Source: Rhizobium mesoamericanum STM3625 | Lineage (GTDB): Bacteria > Pseudomonadota > Alphaproteobacteria > Rhizobiales > Rhizobiaceae | Direction of reading: 5' to 3' | Assembly (NCBI RefSeq): GCF_000312665.1 | Contig: NZ_HF536773.1 | Coordinates: 925,468-989,467 of the forward strand | DNA: 64,000 bases | Part shown: in pieces, positions 50,431 to 58,842 of the stretch | How the letters are laid out: every line of letters starts with the position of its first letter | How positions within the stretch are numbered: the first letter of the stretch is position 1 | The notes under the pieces: model-generated | What the model was told of the DNA's origin: nothing | Database searches by the model: none | The model's input: only the letters and a program-made list of their open reading frames with translations | Translations under genes and position numbers: made by a program

Positions 50431-51122
50431 AGACCGCCATCGACATCGAGGACGACACCCGTGATGAACTTGTTTCTCGCCAGAAATAGAGCCGCCTCCG
50501 CGACTTCGTTCGGCTGGCCGGCTCTTCCCAGCGGCGCCTTGCGAGCCTGCTGCTCAAACATATTGGTGGGCTTGTCAGACCACCATGGCGTGTCGATCAC
50601 TCCGGGAGATATGGCGTTAACGCGGATTGGTGCAAGTTCTCGCGCTAACGTCGGTACCAGTCGCTCAATTGCGCCATTTATTGCTGCAAGCCCCGATGTG
50701 CCGGGATTCGCGAACCGCGATGAGGCTGCTGTAATGAACGTGATTGAACCATCTCGGTTCAGGCGAGGCAGAGCGGCTTGCGCAGCGTTGAACTGAACCC
50801 AAAATTTAGCTTCGAACCCCCGGCGTACGTCTTCCGCGGCAATCGAGCCGAATGGTCCCGCGCCCGCGCCGCCGGACGCGGCGATGATCAGGTGGTCGAT
50901 CGGAGAAAGCCGAGCGTACAAGCTATCCATGGCGGATCGATCCGACGCATCAGCCGTCTCGCCATGGGCCATTTCACCCAGTTTGCTGAGTGCATCGGAA
51001 AGCTTTGCTGAATCGCGGCCGACAATCGTCGTGTGGTTGTTCGCCTGGATGCTAGATAAGGCGGTGGCTAGGCCAATCCCAGAGGTCCCACCAATGACAA
51101 CGACATGCGCGTGTCTATCCAT
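50418..51122 (-). CDS. Short-chain dehydrogenase/reductase-like protein lacking the catalytic Tyr-Lys
   Basis: A 234-residue Rossmann protein with the nucleotide-binding motif VVVIGGTSGIGLATALSS (residues about 8-25), structural motif IIAASGGAGAGP in place of NNAG, and the Ser in FITAASSRF. Where SDR enzymes have Y-x3-K this one has GTSGLAAINGAIERL, with neither Tyr nor Lys. The PG motif VNAISPGVIDTPWW is intact. It resembles a recognised non-canonical SDR subgroup, so activity may be altered or regulatory. A GAGG site precedes the ATG. It is divergent from a LysR gene (115 bases), which probably regulates it. Confidence 0.83.
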   Translation of the reverse strand: MDRHAHVVVIGGTSGIGLATALSSIQANNHTTIVGRDSAKLSDALSKLGEMAHGETADASDRSAMDSLYARLSPIDHLIIAASGGAGAGPFGSIAAEDVRRGFEAKFWVQFNAAQAALPRLNRDGSITFITAASSRFANPGTSGLAAINGAIERLVPTLARELAPIRVNAISPGVIDTPWWSDKPTNMFEQQARKAPLGRAGQPNEVAEAALFLARNKFITGVVLDVDGGLHLT

Positions 51123-51237
51123 TTTCTTTTTTCCTCATTGAACATGCCGAAGCAATGCGGTTGCAAGGAGACTTTTGGCACTTTGTCTGGCATACGTGAA
51201 ATCGATGGATTGTATAGGACCAATAGATTTGACGTAT

Positions 51238-52149
51238 ATGGAACACATCGATCTGAATCTGCTTCGATCGCTGGATGTCTTAATCGAAGAAGAAAATGTT
51301 ACTCGTGCGGCTCAACGGCTGGGCGTGACACAGCCAGGGCTGTCAGCGCAGCTCGCGAAGCTGCGCGCCATCTTCGGCGATCGCCTTCTGGTCCCCGCGG
51401 AAAAGGGGCGTGGTATGGTGGCCACAAGCCGTGCACTCGAATTACGAGAGCCGCTGCGCGCCGCGCTCAAGGATCTTGAGGCCGTCGTACAGACCCCTGC
51501 TCGGTTCGATCCGTATTCTGACAAGCGGGATTTTGTGATTGCCACGTCCGATAACGCGGCGATCGTCATCGGTGTGCCCCTTGTCGAAAAACTTCGCAAA
51601 GAGGCTGGAAGAGGGATTAGGCTGTCATTTGTACGCGCCGACGCTGACGTATCGTCGCAGCTTGAACGTGGCGACGTTGACCTACTGTTTGGATCCGAAC
51701 GAGCAGTTCCCGCATCGATGAAAGTGCGCAAACTGATCGATGAAACTTATGTGATGGTTCAGCGGAAAGGGCATCCGAGAGGAAACGTGGCCCTGGATGT
51801 CGACACCTATTGTGCTCTGGAGCATGTCCTGGTGTCCACCAGCGGTGGCAGTTTTCACGGTTTCATAGATGAGCAGCTAGAACGACTGGGCCGTCATAGA
51901 CGTGTTGGTCTTTCCGTCCACCAGTTCGTAATGGCGCCAACAATCGTGGCTTCTACGGATTATGTATCGACTTTGCCGAAACACTTCGCGTGCCGATTTG
52001 CGGAATGGCTGGACATTCACGAGCTACCAATCGCAGCTGAAGGTTTTTCCCTGTTCGCCGCATGGCATCCCCGTGCTCATGCAGATCCGGGCCTGGTATG
52101 GTTGCGTCAACAGCTTGTCGCAAAGTCCGAATCACGATGGCTGACCTGA
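51238..52149 (+). CDS. LysR-family transcriptional regulator
   Basis: A 303-residue LysR protein. I place the start at 51238, where the typical N-terminus MEHIDLNLLRSLDVLIEEEN begins; the frame is open to 51175 and none of the starts has a good ribosome site. The HTH is at about 17-45 (VTRAAQRLGVTQPGLSAQLA). The effector domain includes DVDLLFGSERAVPASMKVRK. It is divergent from the SDR gene, a standard regulator-target layout. Codon use of this pair is less GC-rich than that of the operons on both sides, in line with separate acquisition next to the VirD4 remnant. Confidence 0.87.
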   Translation: MEHIDLNLLRSLDVLIEEENVTRAAQRLGVTQPGLSAQLAKLRAIFGDRLLVPAEKGRGMVATSRALELREPLRAALKDLEAVVQTPARFDPYSDKRDFVIATSDNAAIVIGVPLVEKLRKEAGRGIRLSFVRADADVSSQLERGDVDLLFGSERAVPASMKVRKLIDETYVMVQRKGHPRGNVALDVDTYCALEHVLVSTSGGSFHGFIDEQLERLGRHRRVGLSVHQFVMAPTIVASTDYVSTLPKHFACRFAEWLDIHELPIAAEGFSLFAAWHPRAHADPGLVWLRQQLVAKSESRWLT

Positions 52150-52242
52150 CCTTCCGCCTTCACACGGAGCGTCGACAACTGGTCCGCATTGGGGCACTTC
52201 ACTCGCGTCGGGGCTATGTCCGATGGGTTTCATCGTCCAACA

Positions 52243-52983
52243 TCATGGTCCTCGAGGCGGCAGAGTAGAGGCCGCCGGCTCCCCGGCGGCTGCAAACACC
52301 GCGCTGGCATCGCTGACCGTCTCCACATGGCAATAAGCCGCCTGAGCCGCGCCTGCGCCATCTGCTCGCATGATCGCGGTTACGATCCGGTCGTGTTCCT
52401 CATAGGATTTTGCCAGGCGCCCAGGCAGACGGAACTGCGCCCGCCGAAAGGGTGCCAGCCGGGCCCGCGTCTGGGCCACCATCTCGAAAACATGATCGTT
52501 GTGCGCGCCCCGATAAAGACGGGTGTGAAACTCGGTGTTGTAGGCCGCATATTCCTCTTCCGCGCCGGTATGCACGAGCCGCATCGACGCCTTGTGCTCC
52601 AGCTCCAGCGTACGCCGCTCATCGACGGTCATACGCTCGGCCGAGAGTCTGGCGCAGATCGCTTCGAGTTCCGCCATCGCCTCGAACATCGAATGCAGAT
52701 AGGTTTCGGTCACGTTGGTAACGACGGCGCTGCGGTTTGGCTCGCGGTCGACAAGCCCCATCGCCCCGAGTTCACGAAGAGCCTCACGCACGGGTGTGCG
52801 CGACACGTCAAAACGGGCGGCAAGCGAGACTTCGTCAAGCTTCTCGCCAGGCAGCATCTGTCCCGTGACGATCATATCGGCAATCGCTCGTACCATCTGT
52901 TCGACGGTGGTTCCTGCCCTGATGAGCTCTCTGCGCCTGACTTGCTTCAAGAGATGATTCTGCATTGTTGTGGTTGCATACAC
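52243..52983 (-). CDS. GntR-family regulator (FadR/FCD type)
   Basis: A 246-residue repressor. The winged HTH is about residues 20-85 (AGTTVEQMVRAIADMIVTGQ, ARFDVSRTPVREALRELGAMG), followed by a helical FCD effector domain with metal-binding candidates (FHTRLYRGAHNDHVFEM). The start appears to be GTG at 52983 with GGAGCAGG upstream; an ATG six codons later has no site. It is divergent from the biuret operon, and its start overlaps TTGCATACAC, a motif repeated on the sigma54 promoter of that operon. So it probably represses both itself and the biuret genes until an inducer binds. Confidence 0.88.
   Translation of the reverse strand: MYATTTMQNHLLKQVRRRELIRAGTTVEQMVRAIADMIVTGQMLPGEKLDEVSLAARFDVSRTPVREALRELGAMGLVDREPNRSAVVTNVTETYLHSMFEAMAELEAICARLSAERMTVDERRTLELEHKASMRLVHTGAEEEYAAYNTEFHTRLYRGAHNDHVFEMVAQTRARLAPFRRAQFRLPGRLAKSYEEHDRIVTAIMRADGAGAAQAAYCHVETVSDASAVFAAAGEPAASTLPPRGP
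52974..52983. promoter_or_regulatory. Candidate GntR operator, copy 1
   Basis: TTGCATACAC resembles FCD-type GntR sites (TTGTATACAA-like). It overlaps the GntR start codon and is repeated identically at 53227-53236. Confidence 0.45.
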
Positions 52984-53215
52984 ATGCCTGCTCCGGCACG
53001 CAAAGTCAAACGCCAGTATATACGATTGATATCGCTAGTAAAAACCTATCTTACATGAGTCTTTCGCATGACATCCTCGTGCGACAACAGGGCATCAGGC
53101 CATTTTTATAGGCGATGCATATTTTTTGATCTATTATTGAGGTGAAATTGCATGCATTTTTCAATATCCGGTCAGATGCGGGAAATTTTTCTCGCAGAAT
53201 CAATAGCCTAAATTC
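52984..53215. other. Divergent regulatory region between gntR and the biuret operon
   Basis: No gene is seen. The stretch is AT-rich and includes a third related box, TTGCATGCAT, at about 53149. Enhancer sites for the sigma54 promoter should lie here, but I could not identify one with confidence. Confidence 0.4.
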
Positions 53216-53231
53216 TGGCATAACCATTGCA
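53216..53231 (+). promoter_or_regulatory. Sigma54 (-24/-12) promoter of the biuret operon
   Basis: TGGCATAACCATTGCA fits TGGCAC-N5-TTGCA with a single mismatch and the same spacing as the guanidine-operon promoter. Its -12 half is shared with the candidate GntR operator (53227-53236). Transcription would start near 53243. Confidence 0.62.
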
Positions 53232-53236
53232 TACAC
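53227..53236. promoter_or_regulatory. Candidate GntR operator, copy 2, on the -12 element
   Basis: TTGCATACAC is identical to the copy at the gntR start and covers the TTGCA half of the sigma54 promoter, so a bound repressor would block RNA polymerase. Confidence 0.5.
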
Positions 53237-53289
53237 TTTTCTGTAACCAAATTGAAAACGGCTAAGACCGCCGTAAGGGGAGCATTCCG

Positions 53290-54417
53290 ATGACCAGACT
53301 CCTTTCCATGAAACGACGCCATTTCCTTCAGGCTTCTGCGGCCGCCGCTGTTGTCGGCGCAGCGCCTGGTCTTCTCTCCTCGCGCGCATTCGCGCAGACC
53401 GCTCTGACCGTCGGCTTCATCTATGTCGGCCCCAAGGATGACTATGGCTACAACCAGGCGCATGCCGAGGGTGCAGCCCTCGTCAAGGCGTTGCCCGGCA
53501 TCACCGTCGTTGAAGAAGAGAACGTTCCCGAGACGGTGGATGTTCAAAAAACGATGGAATCGATGATCAATCTCGATGGCGCCACCCTGCTCTTCCCGAC
53601 CTCCTTCGGTTATTTCGATCCGCATATGCTGGCGATGGCAGTCAAGTATCCCAATGCCCAGTTCCGTCACTGCGGCGGGCTCTGGCAGGAGGGCAAGCAT
53701 CCGGCCAATACCGGTTCCTATTTCGGCTACATTTTTCAGGGGCAATATTTGAATGGTATCGCCGCGGGTTATGCGACAAAGAGCAAAAAGATAGGCTTCG
53801 TGGCCGCCAAACCGATCCCCCAGGTTCTGCAGAATATAAACGCCTTCCTGCTCGGGGCGCGCAGCGTCGATCCGACCATCACCTGCCAGGTAATTTTCAC
53901 CGGCGAGTGGTCGCTTGCCGTCAAGGAAGCAGAAGCCACCAACGCGCTCGTTGACCAGGGCGCCGACGTCATCACTTGCCATGTCGATAGCCCCAAAGTG
54001 GTCGTCGAAACTGCTGCCGGCCGCGGTGCCTTCGTCTGCGGCTATCACGCCAATCAGAGCTCGCTTGCGCCCGAGAAATACCTCACCGGCGCCGAATGGG
54101 CCTGGGGAAATGTCTACAGCGACTTCGTTAAGAAGGCCCAGGCCGGAGACAAGCTCGGCAACTTCGTGCGCGGCGGTCTGAAGGACGGTTTCGTGAAGAT
54201 GAGCGCGCTCGGCCCTGGTGTTTCCGAAGCAGGCCGCAAGGCATTCGAAGCGACACACGCCGATATGATGAAGGGCGCCTTTTCGGTCTTCAAGGGACCG
54301 CTGAAGGACAATAAGGGCAACACCGTCGTCACGGCCGACAAGAGCTACTCCGAAGATGCGATCGAGCTCGAAAGCATGAATTATCTGGTCGAGGGTGTCG
54401 TCGGATCAACCGCGTAA
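53290..54417 (+). CDS. BMP-family ABC transporter substrate-binding protein
   Basis: A 375-residue lipoprotein-family (BMP/PnrA-like) binding protein with a twin-arginine-type signal (MKRRHFLQASAAAAVVGAAP, about 7-26, cleavage after AFAQ). The core has VGFIYVGPKDDYGYNQAHAE, TTLLFPTSFGYFDPHMLA-like ATLLFPTSFGYFDPHMLAMA, and FVAAKPIPQVLQNINAFLLG. BMP proteins usually bind purine nucleosides; here the operon encodes biuret-type hydrolases, so ureido compounds are the likely cargo (inference). The ribosome site GGGGAG is clear. It is the first gene of the seven-gene operon. Confidence 0.9.
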   Translation: MTRLLSMKRRHFLQASAAAAVVGAAPGLLSSRAFAQTALTVGFIYVGPKDDYGYNQAHAEGAALVKALPGITVVEEENVPETVDVQKTMESMINLDGATLLFPTSFGYFDPHMLAMAVKYPNAQFRHCGGLWQEGKHPANTGSYFGYIFQGQYLNGIAAGYATKSKKIGFVAAKPIPQVLQNINAFLLGARSVDPTITCQVIFTGEWSLAVKEAEATNALVDQGADVITCHVDSPKVVVETAAGRGAFVCGYHANQSSLAPEKYLTGAEWAWGNVYSDFVKKAQAGDKLGNFVRGGLKDGFVKMSALGPGVSEAGRKAFEATHADMMKGAFSVFKGPLKDNKGNTVVTADKSYSEDAIELESMNYLVEGVVGSTA

Positions 54418-54437
54418 AAGCGACAGGGAGAAGCGCC

Positions 54438-55568
54438 ATGACCGTTCAGGCCAACGATCCCGCAATATCAGTCGCTTCCGACAAACCAGTCTGGCTGCGT
54501 TCGCTGCTCGAGTGGGCCGCGCGCAGGGCCGAACCAATGGTCATCGGCCTTGCTGCCATCCTGATTGGCCTTTCGGTTTTCTCCCTCTTCATCCTGGCTA
54601 TCGGCAAATCGCCGGTCATGCTCTTCCAGCTCATGTACACCGGCGGCTTCGGCAGCTGGTTTTCCGTACAGAACAGCTTAAGCCGTGCCGCACCCCTTCT
54701 CCTGACGGCACTCTGCGTCGCCCTGCCTGCCCGCCTTGGCCTCGTGATCATCGGTGGCGAAGGCGCGGTCGTGCTCGGAGGCGTCGCCGCGGCAGCCATG
54801 GCGGTGCCGCTCGTCGGCACCGCCCCTGCCCTGCCATCTCTCTTTCTCATGGCGATCGCCGCCATGGTGATCGGCGGCGTCTGGATCGGCTTTGCCGGCT
54901 TCCTGCGCCACTACCGCGGCGTCAACGAGACCATCTCCTCGCTGCTGCTCTCCTATATCGCCATCGCTCTGATGAACCAGTTCGTCGAGGGCCCATTGCG
55001 CGATCCTGCCAGCCTCAACAAACCTTCGACCAAGCCCCTGCCGGCGGACTACATGCTCGGCAACATCCCTGGAATGGAAGTGCATTGGGGCCTTGTGATC
55101 GGCATCCTCGCCTGCATCCTCTCCTGGGTTCTGCTAGAAGTGACGAGCTATGGTTTTGCAGCGCGGATCGCCGGGGGCAATGTGCGCGCCGCCCAGATCC
55201 AGGGCTTACCGGTCGGTAGGCTGATCGCGGGCTTCACGGCGATCGCCGGCAGTTTCGCAGGTCTTGCCGGCATGATCGAGGTCGTCGCCGTCCAGGCCAG
55301 CGCCAATGCCTCGCTTGCGGCGGGTTATGGCTATACCGGTATCCTTGTCGCCTTCCTCGCCCGCCACAATCCTTTGGCGATTATCCCGGTTGCAGTCCTG
55401 CTCGGGGGCATCGATGCTTCGGGCGGCCTTATCCAGCGCCGCATGGGCCTGCCCGATGCTACGGTGCTGGTGCTGCAGGGCACTCTCTTCATCGTGATCC
55501 TCTTTTGCGAAACCTTCTACGGGCGCTTCAAGGCCTTCAATCCCGACCTCTGGAAAAGGAGCCTCTGA
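54438..55568 (+). CDS. ABC transporter permease (nucleoside/BMP type), subunit 1
   Basis: A 376-residue permease of the BPD_transp_2 family with about nine membrane segments. Conserved features are IIGGEGAVVLGGVAAAAMAV (about 108-127) and NETISSLLLSYIAIALMNQF (about 166-185). It pairs with the second permease, whose start overlaps this stop by one base (TGATG). With the BMP binding protein and the double ATPase it forms a complete importer. Confidence 0.9.
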   Translation: MTVQANDPAISVASDKPVWLRSLLEWAARRAEPMVIGLAAILIGLSVFSLFILAIGKSPVMLFQLMYTGGFGSWFSVQNSLSRAAPLLLTALCVALPARLGLVIIGGEGAVVLGGVAAAAMAVPLVGTAPALPSLFLMAIAAMVIGGVWIGFAGFLRHYRGVNETISSLLLSYIAIALMNQFVEGPLRDPASLNKPSTKPLPADYMLGNIPGMEVHWGLVIGILACILSWVLLEVTSYGFAARIAGGNVRAAQIQGLPVGRLIAGFTAIAGSFAGLAGMIEVVAVQASANASLAAGYGYTGILVAFLARHNPLAIIPVAVLLGGIDASGGLIQRRMGLPDATVLVLQGTLFIVILFCETFYGRFKAFNPDLWKRSL

Positions 55569-56494
55569 TGGAAGAGACAGGCATTGGCATCTGGGGCGTG
55601 CCGCTCGCAATCCTGGCGGGCGCAATCCGCGTGTCCACCCCCTTCATCTTCGTCAGCCTCGGTGAAACGATCACCGAGCGCTCCGGCCGCATCAATCTCG
55701 GCCTCGAAGGTACGCTGGTCTTTGGCGCCATGACGGCCTATGCCGTCACCGTCATGACCAATTCGCCTTGGTTCGGCGTGCTTGCCGCCATGGCGACCGG
55801 TGCCATCTTTGGTCTCGTTCACGGCTGGATCTGCAAATGGCCGAAGGTGAACGACATCGCGATCGGCATTGCCATGATGCAATTCGGCCTCGGCCTCGCC
55901 TTCTTCCTCGGTAAGTCATTCATTCAGCCCGCCGCGCCGCATCTGCCGTCGATCCCCTTCGGTTTCTGGTCGAGCCTGCCGCAGATCCAGGCAGCGCTGA
56001 ACATCAACGTGCTCTTCATCCTCGGCGCCTTGCTTGCCTTCGCACTCTGGTGGGCCTTCGGCAATACGCGGGTGGGTCTCATCCTGCGCGTGGTCGGCGA
56101 CAGCACGGATGCCGCCCGCGCTATGGGCATCGACCCGGATCGGGTTCGCCTGCTTGCCACCGCCGTGGGCGGGTCGCTGGCGGCAGTCGGCGGCGCCTAT
56201 CTCTCGCTCTATTATCCAGGATCGTGGAACGAGGGCATTTCTTCCGGGCAAGGCTTGATGGCCGTGGCACTCGTCATTTTCGCCCGCTGGAACCCGATCG
56301 GCTGTTTTCTTGCCGCCCTGCTCTTCGGTGGAGCCGGGGCACTTGGGCCGGCTCTGCAATCAATCGGCGTGACCAAGGGCTACTATCTCTTCTATGCGGC
56401 CCCTTACATCCTCACCCTCATCATCATGATTGCGACCTCCTCGCCTACACGTTCGCTCACCGGTGCACCGGGGGCGCTGTCGCTGACGAAATGA
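55568..56494 (+). CDS. ABC transporter permease (nucleoside/BMP type), subunit 2
   Basis: A 308-residue BPD_transp_2 permease from the ATG at 55568, which overlaps the upstream stop; the frame is open 21 codons earlier but inside the first permease. Motifs include SLGETITERSGRINLGLEGT (about 31-50), typical of the second permease of this class, and GLILRVVGDSTDAARAMGID-like VGLILRVVGDSTDAARAMGI. It has about eight membrane segments. A 99-base gap separates it from biuH. Confidence 0.9.
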   Translation: MEETGIGIWGVPLAILAGAIRVSTPFIFVSLGETITERSGRINLGLEGTLVFGAMTAYAVTVMTNSPWFGVLAAMATGAIFGLVHGWICKWPKVNDIAIGIAMMQFGLGLAFFLGKSFIQPAAPHLPSIPFGFWSSLPQIQAALNINVLFILGALLAFALWWAFGNTRVGLILRVVGDSTDAARAMGIDPDRVRLLATAVGGSLAAVGGAYLSLYYPGSWNEGISSGQGLMAVALVIFARWNPIGCFLAALLFGGAGALGPALQSIGVTKGYYLFYAAPYILTLIIMIATSSPTRSLTGAPGALSLTK

Positions 56495-56593
56495 GGAGGC
56501 AGCACGATATCCAGCCTCGGCGATTGCCGGTCAACGCGGTCAAGCCGCAACAGAAGAACATTCAACCTCGCGGGTGAATAGGAGAAGAAGACA

Positions 56594-57295
56594 ATGGACG
56601 CCATGGCCGAGACCAAAGGACATTATATCGACGCCGATCCCTATGCCTGGCCCTATAATGGTGCTCTGCGGCCAGACAATACCGCCCTCATCATAATTGA
56701 CATGCAGACCGATTTCTGCGGCAAGGGCGGTTATGTCGATCACATGGGATACGACCTGTCGTTGGTCCAGGCGCCTATCGAGCCGATCAAGAGGGTACTC
56801 GCCGCCATGCGCGCCAAGGGCTACCACATCATTCATACACGCGAAGGCCATCGCCCCGACCTCGCCGATCTGCCCGCAAACAAGCGCTGGCGCTCACGCC
56901 GTATCAATGCCGGGATTGGCGATCCCGGACCCTGCGGGCGCATTCTCGTTCGCGGCGAGCCCGGATGGGAGATCATCCCCGAGCTTCGCCCGGCCGACGG
57001 CGAGACAGTCATCGACAAGCCAGGAAAAGGTTCCTTCTGCGCTACCGATCTCGAGCTGATCCTCAACCAGAAGCGTATCGAGAACATCATCCTGACAGGC
57101 ATCACGACAGATGTCTGCGTTTCCACCACGATGCGCGAGGCGAATGATCGCGGCTTCGAGTGCCTGCTTTTGGAAGACTGCTGCGGAGCGACCGACTACG
57201 GCAACCATCTCGCCGCGATCAAGATGGTGAAGATGCAGGGCGGCGTCTTCGGCTCTGTTTCCAACGCCGAGACGCTTGTGAGCCAGCTGCCATGA
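56594..57295 (+). CDS. biuH: Biuret hydrolase
   Basis: A 233-residue cysteine hydrolase of the isochorismatase-like family. The catalytic triad is D36 (LIIIDMQTDF), K142 (VIDKPGKGSF) and C175 (GITTDVCVSTTMREANDRGF); these positions equal those I recall for the structurally studied R. leguminosarum biuret hydrolase, and the surrounding sequence is close to it throughout. The enzyme converts biuret to allophanate and ammonia. The ribosome site AGGAGAAG is strong. It is embedded in an ABC-import operon, which implies uptake of external biuret or a precursor. The allophanate would be finished by the allophanate hydrolase at 39188-40999. Confidence 0.93.
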   Translation: MDAMAETKGHYIDADPYAWPYNGALRPDNTALIIIDMQTDFCGKGGYVDHMGYDLSLVQAPIEPIKRVLAAMRAKGYHIIHTREGHRPDLADLPANKRWRSRRINAGIGDPGPCGRILVRGEPGWEIIPELRPADGETVIDKPGKGSFCATDLELILNQKRIENIILTGITTDVCVSTTMREANDRGFECLLLEDCCGATDYGNHLAAIKMVKMQGGVFGSVSNAETLVSQLP

Positions 57296-58842
57296 GCACG
57301 GTCCGCGACACACCCCTTCCCCAACCTGGCAAGGCTGTCGGCATCGACACGATTGACATGACGATGCGCTTTGGCAGTTTCACCGCACTCGACCATGTTT
57401 CAATCAAGGTTCCCCCAGGCAGCTTCCACGCGCTGCTTGGTGAAAATGGCGCCGGCAAGTCGACGCTCGTCAAATGCATCATGGGCTTCTATCACGCGAC
57501 ATCCGGTTCTCTCTCCGTCGATGGCCATGAGGTGGCGATTTCCTCGCCCAGGGACGCGGCGAGCTACGGCCTCGGCATGGTCTATCAGCATTTCACCCTG
57601 GTTCCTTCGCTGACGGGTGCCGAAAACCTCGTCATCAGCCGCGCGCAGGTCCCTGCTATCATCAGCTGGGCCAAGGAGCGGAAGGATCTTTCCGCCTTCA
57701 TGGAACGGATGCCATTCGACATCCCGCTCGACCGGCGGGTGAGCGAGCTTGCCGCCGGCGAGAAGCAGAAGCTCGAAATCGTCAAGCAGCTCTATCTCGG
57801 CCGCTCCTTCCTCGTCCTCGACGAACCGACCTCGGTGCTCACGCCCGCAGAAGCAGACGAGATGCTCGGCCTCGTGCGCGGGATGACAGAGCGTGGCGAG
57901 CTGACCGTACTGATGATCTCCCACAAGTTCCACGAGGTGACGAAATTTGCCGACGCCGTCTCGATCCTGCGGCGCGGCAAACTCGTTGGCACTGGCAAGA
58001 TCGGCGAGCTTTCCACCGCAGATATGGCAGCGATGATGATCGGTGACGTGAAACTCGCCTCGCTTGATACCCGCGTTCCCGTTTCCCAAACCGCCAAGCC
58101 GGTGCTTAAGGTGGAGCAGGTGAAGGCGCCGGATCGCTCCGGGCTCAAAACCATCGAGATCGAGAATCTCGAAGTCCGCTCTGGCGAGATCGTGGGAATC
58201 GCAGGCATCTCCGGCAACGGCCAGAAGGAACTGACAGAGATCCTTGCCGGACAGCGGCCAACCGATGCCGGCCGCGTCAGCGTCAAGGGCGAGGCCTATG
58301 GCGCAACACGTCTCGAAACGCGCAAGAACAATGTTCGCTTCATCCCCGAGGAGCCGCTGCAGAATGCCTGTGCGCCGCGCATGACGGTCAGCGAAAATCT
58401 ATCCTTTCGCACCTTCGATCTCAGGGCGGACGGCAAGGACGCGATCTGGCTGAACAGGAGCAAGATGAAGAAGCGTGCCAAGGCGCTGATTTCCGATTTT
58501 AAGGTCAAGACTGCCTCGTCGTCCTCGCCGATCGCGGCGCTTTCGGGCGGCAATGTACAGCGCGCCGTCCTCGCCCGCGAACTGACCGGTGAGGTGGATC
58601 TCCTGATCGTCTCGAACCCATGTTTCGGGCTCGATTTCTCCGCGGTTGCCGAGATCCGGGCCCGCATCATGAAGGCGCGCAACTCCGGCGCCGCCGTGCT
58701 GCTGCTCTCCGAGGACCTCGACGAACTGCTGGAGATGTCCGATCGCATCGTGGTCATTTCCGGAGGCAGACTGGTCTACGAGACACCGGCCCGCTCGGCA
58801 GACATCGGCGTGATCGGCGCCCATATGGCAGGGCATCATTGA
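57292..58842 (+). CDS. ABC transporter ATP-binding protein, double-domain (BMP type)
   Basis: A 516-residue tandem ATPase starting at the ATG at 57292, overlapping the biuH stop (ATGA). Domain 1 has Walker A GENGAGKSTLVKC (about 46-58), the signature-region LAAGEKQKLEIVKQL and Walker B FLVLDEPTSVLTP. Domain 2 has the degenerate P-loop GISGNGQKELTEILAG, signature LSGGNVQRAVLAREL and LLIVSNPCFGLDFSAV in place of a normal Walker B Asp-Glu pair. That mixture is typical of the nucleoside/ribose-type importers, where one site may be weak. It energises the permeases upstream. Confidence 0.91.
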   Translation: MSTVRDTPLPQPGKAVGIDTIDMTMRFGSFTALDHVSIKVPPGSFHALLGENGAGKSTLVKCIMGFYHATSGSLSVDGHEVAISSPRDAASYGLGMVYQHFTLVPSLTGAENLVISRAQVPAIISWAKERKDLSAFMERMPFDIPLDRRVSELAAGEKQKLEIVKQLYLGRSFLVLDEPTSVLTPAEADEMLGLVRGMTERGELTVLMISHKFHEVTKFADAVSILRRGKLVGTGKIGELSTADMAAMMIGDVKLASLDTRVPVSQTAKPVLKVEQVKAPDRSGLKTIEIENLEVRSGEIVGIAGISGNGQKELTEILAGQRPTDAGRVSVKGEAYGATRLETRKNNVRFIPEEPLQNACAPRMTVSENLSFRTFDLRADGKDAIWLNRSKMKKRAKALISDFKVKTASSSSPIAALSGGNVQRAVLARELTGEVDLLIVSNPCFGLDFSAVAEIRARIMKARNSGAAVLLLSEDLDELLEMSDRIVVISGGRLVYETPARSADIGVIGAHMAGHH

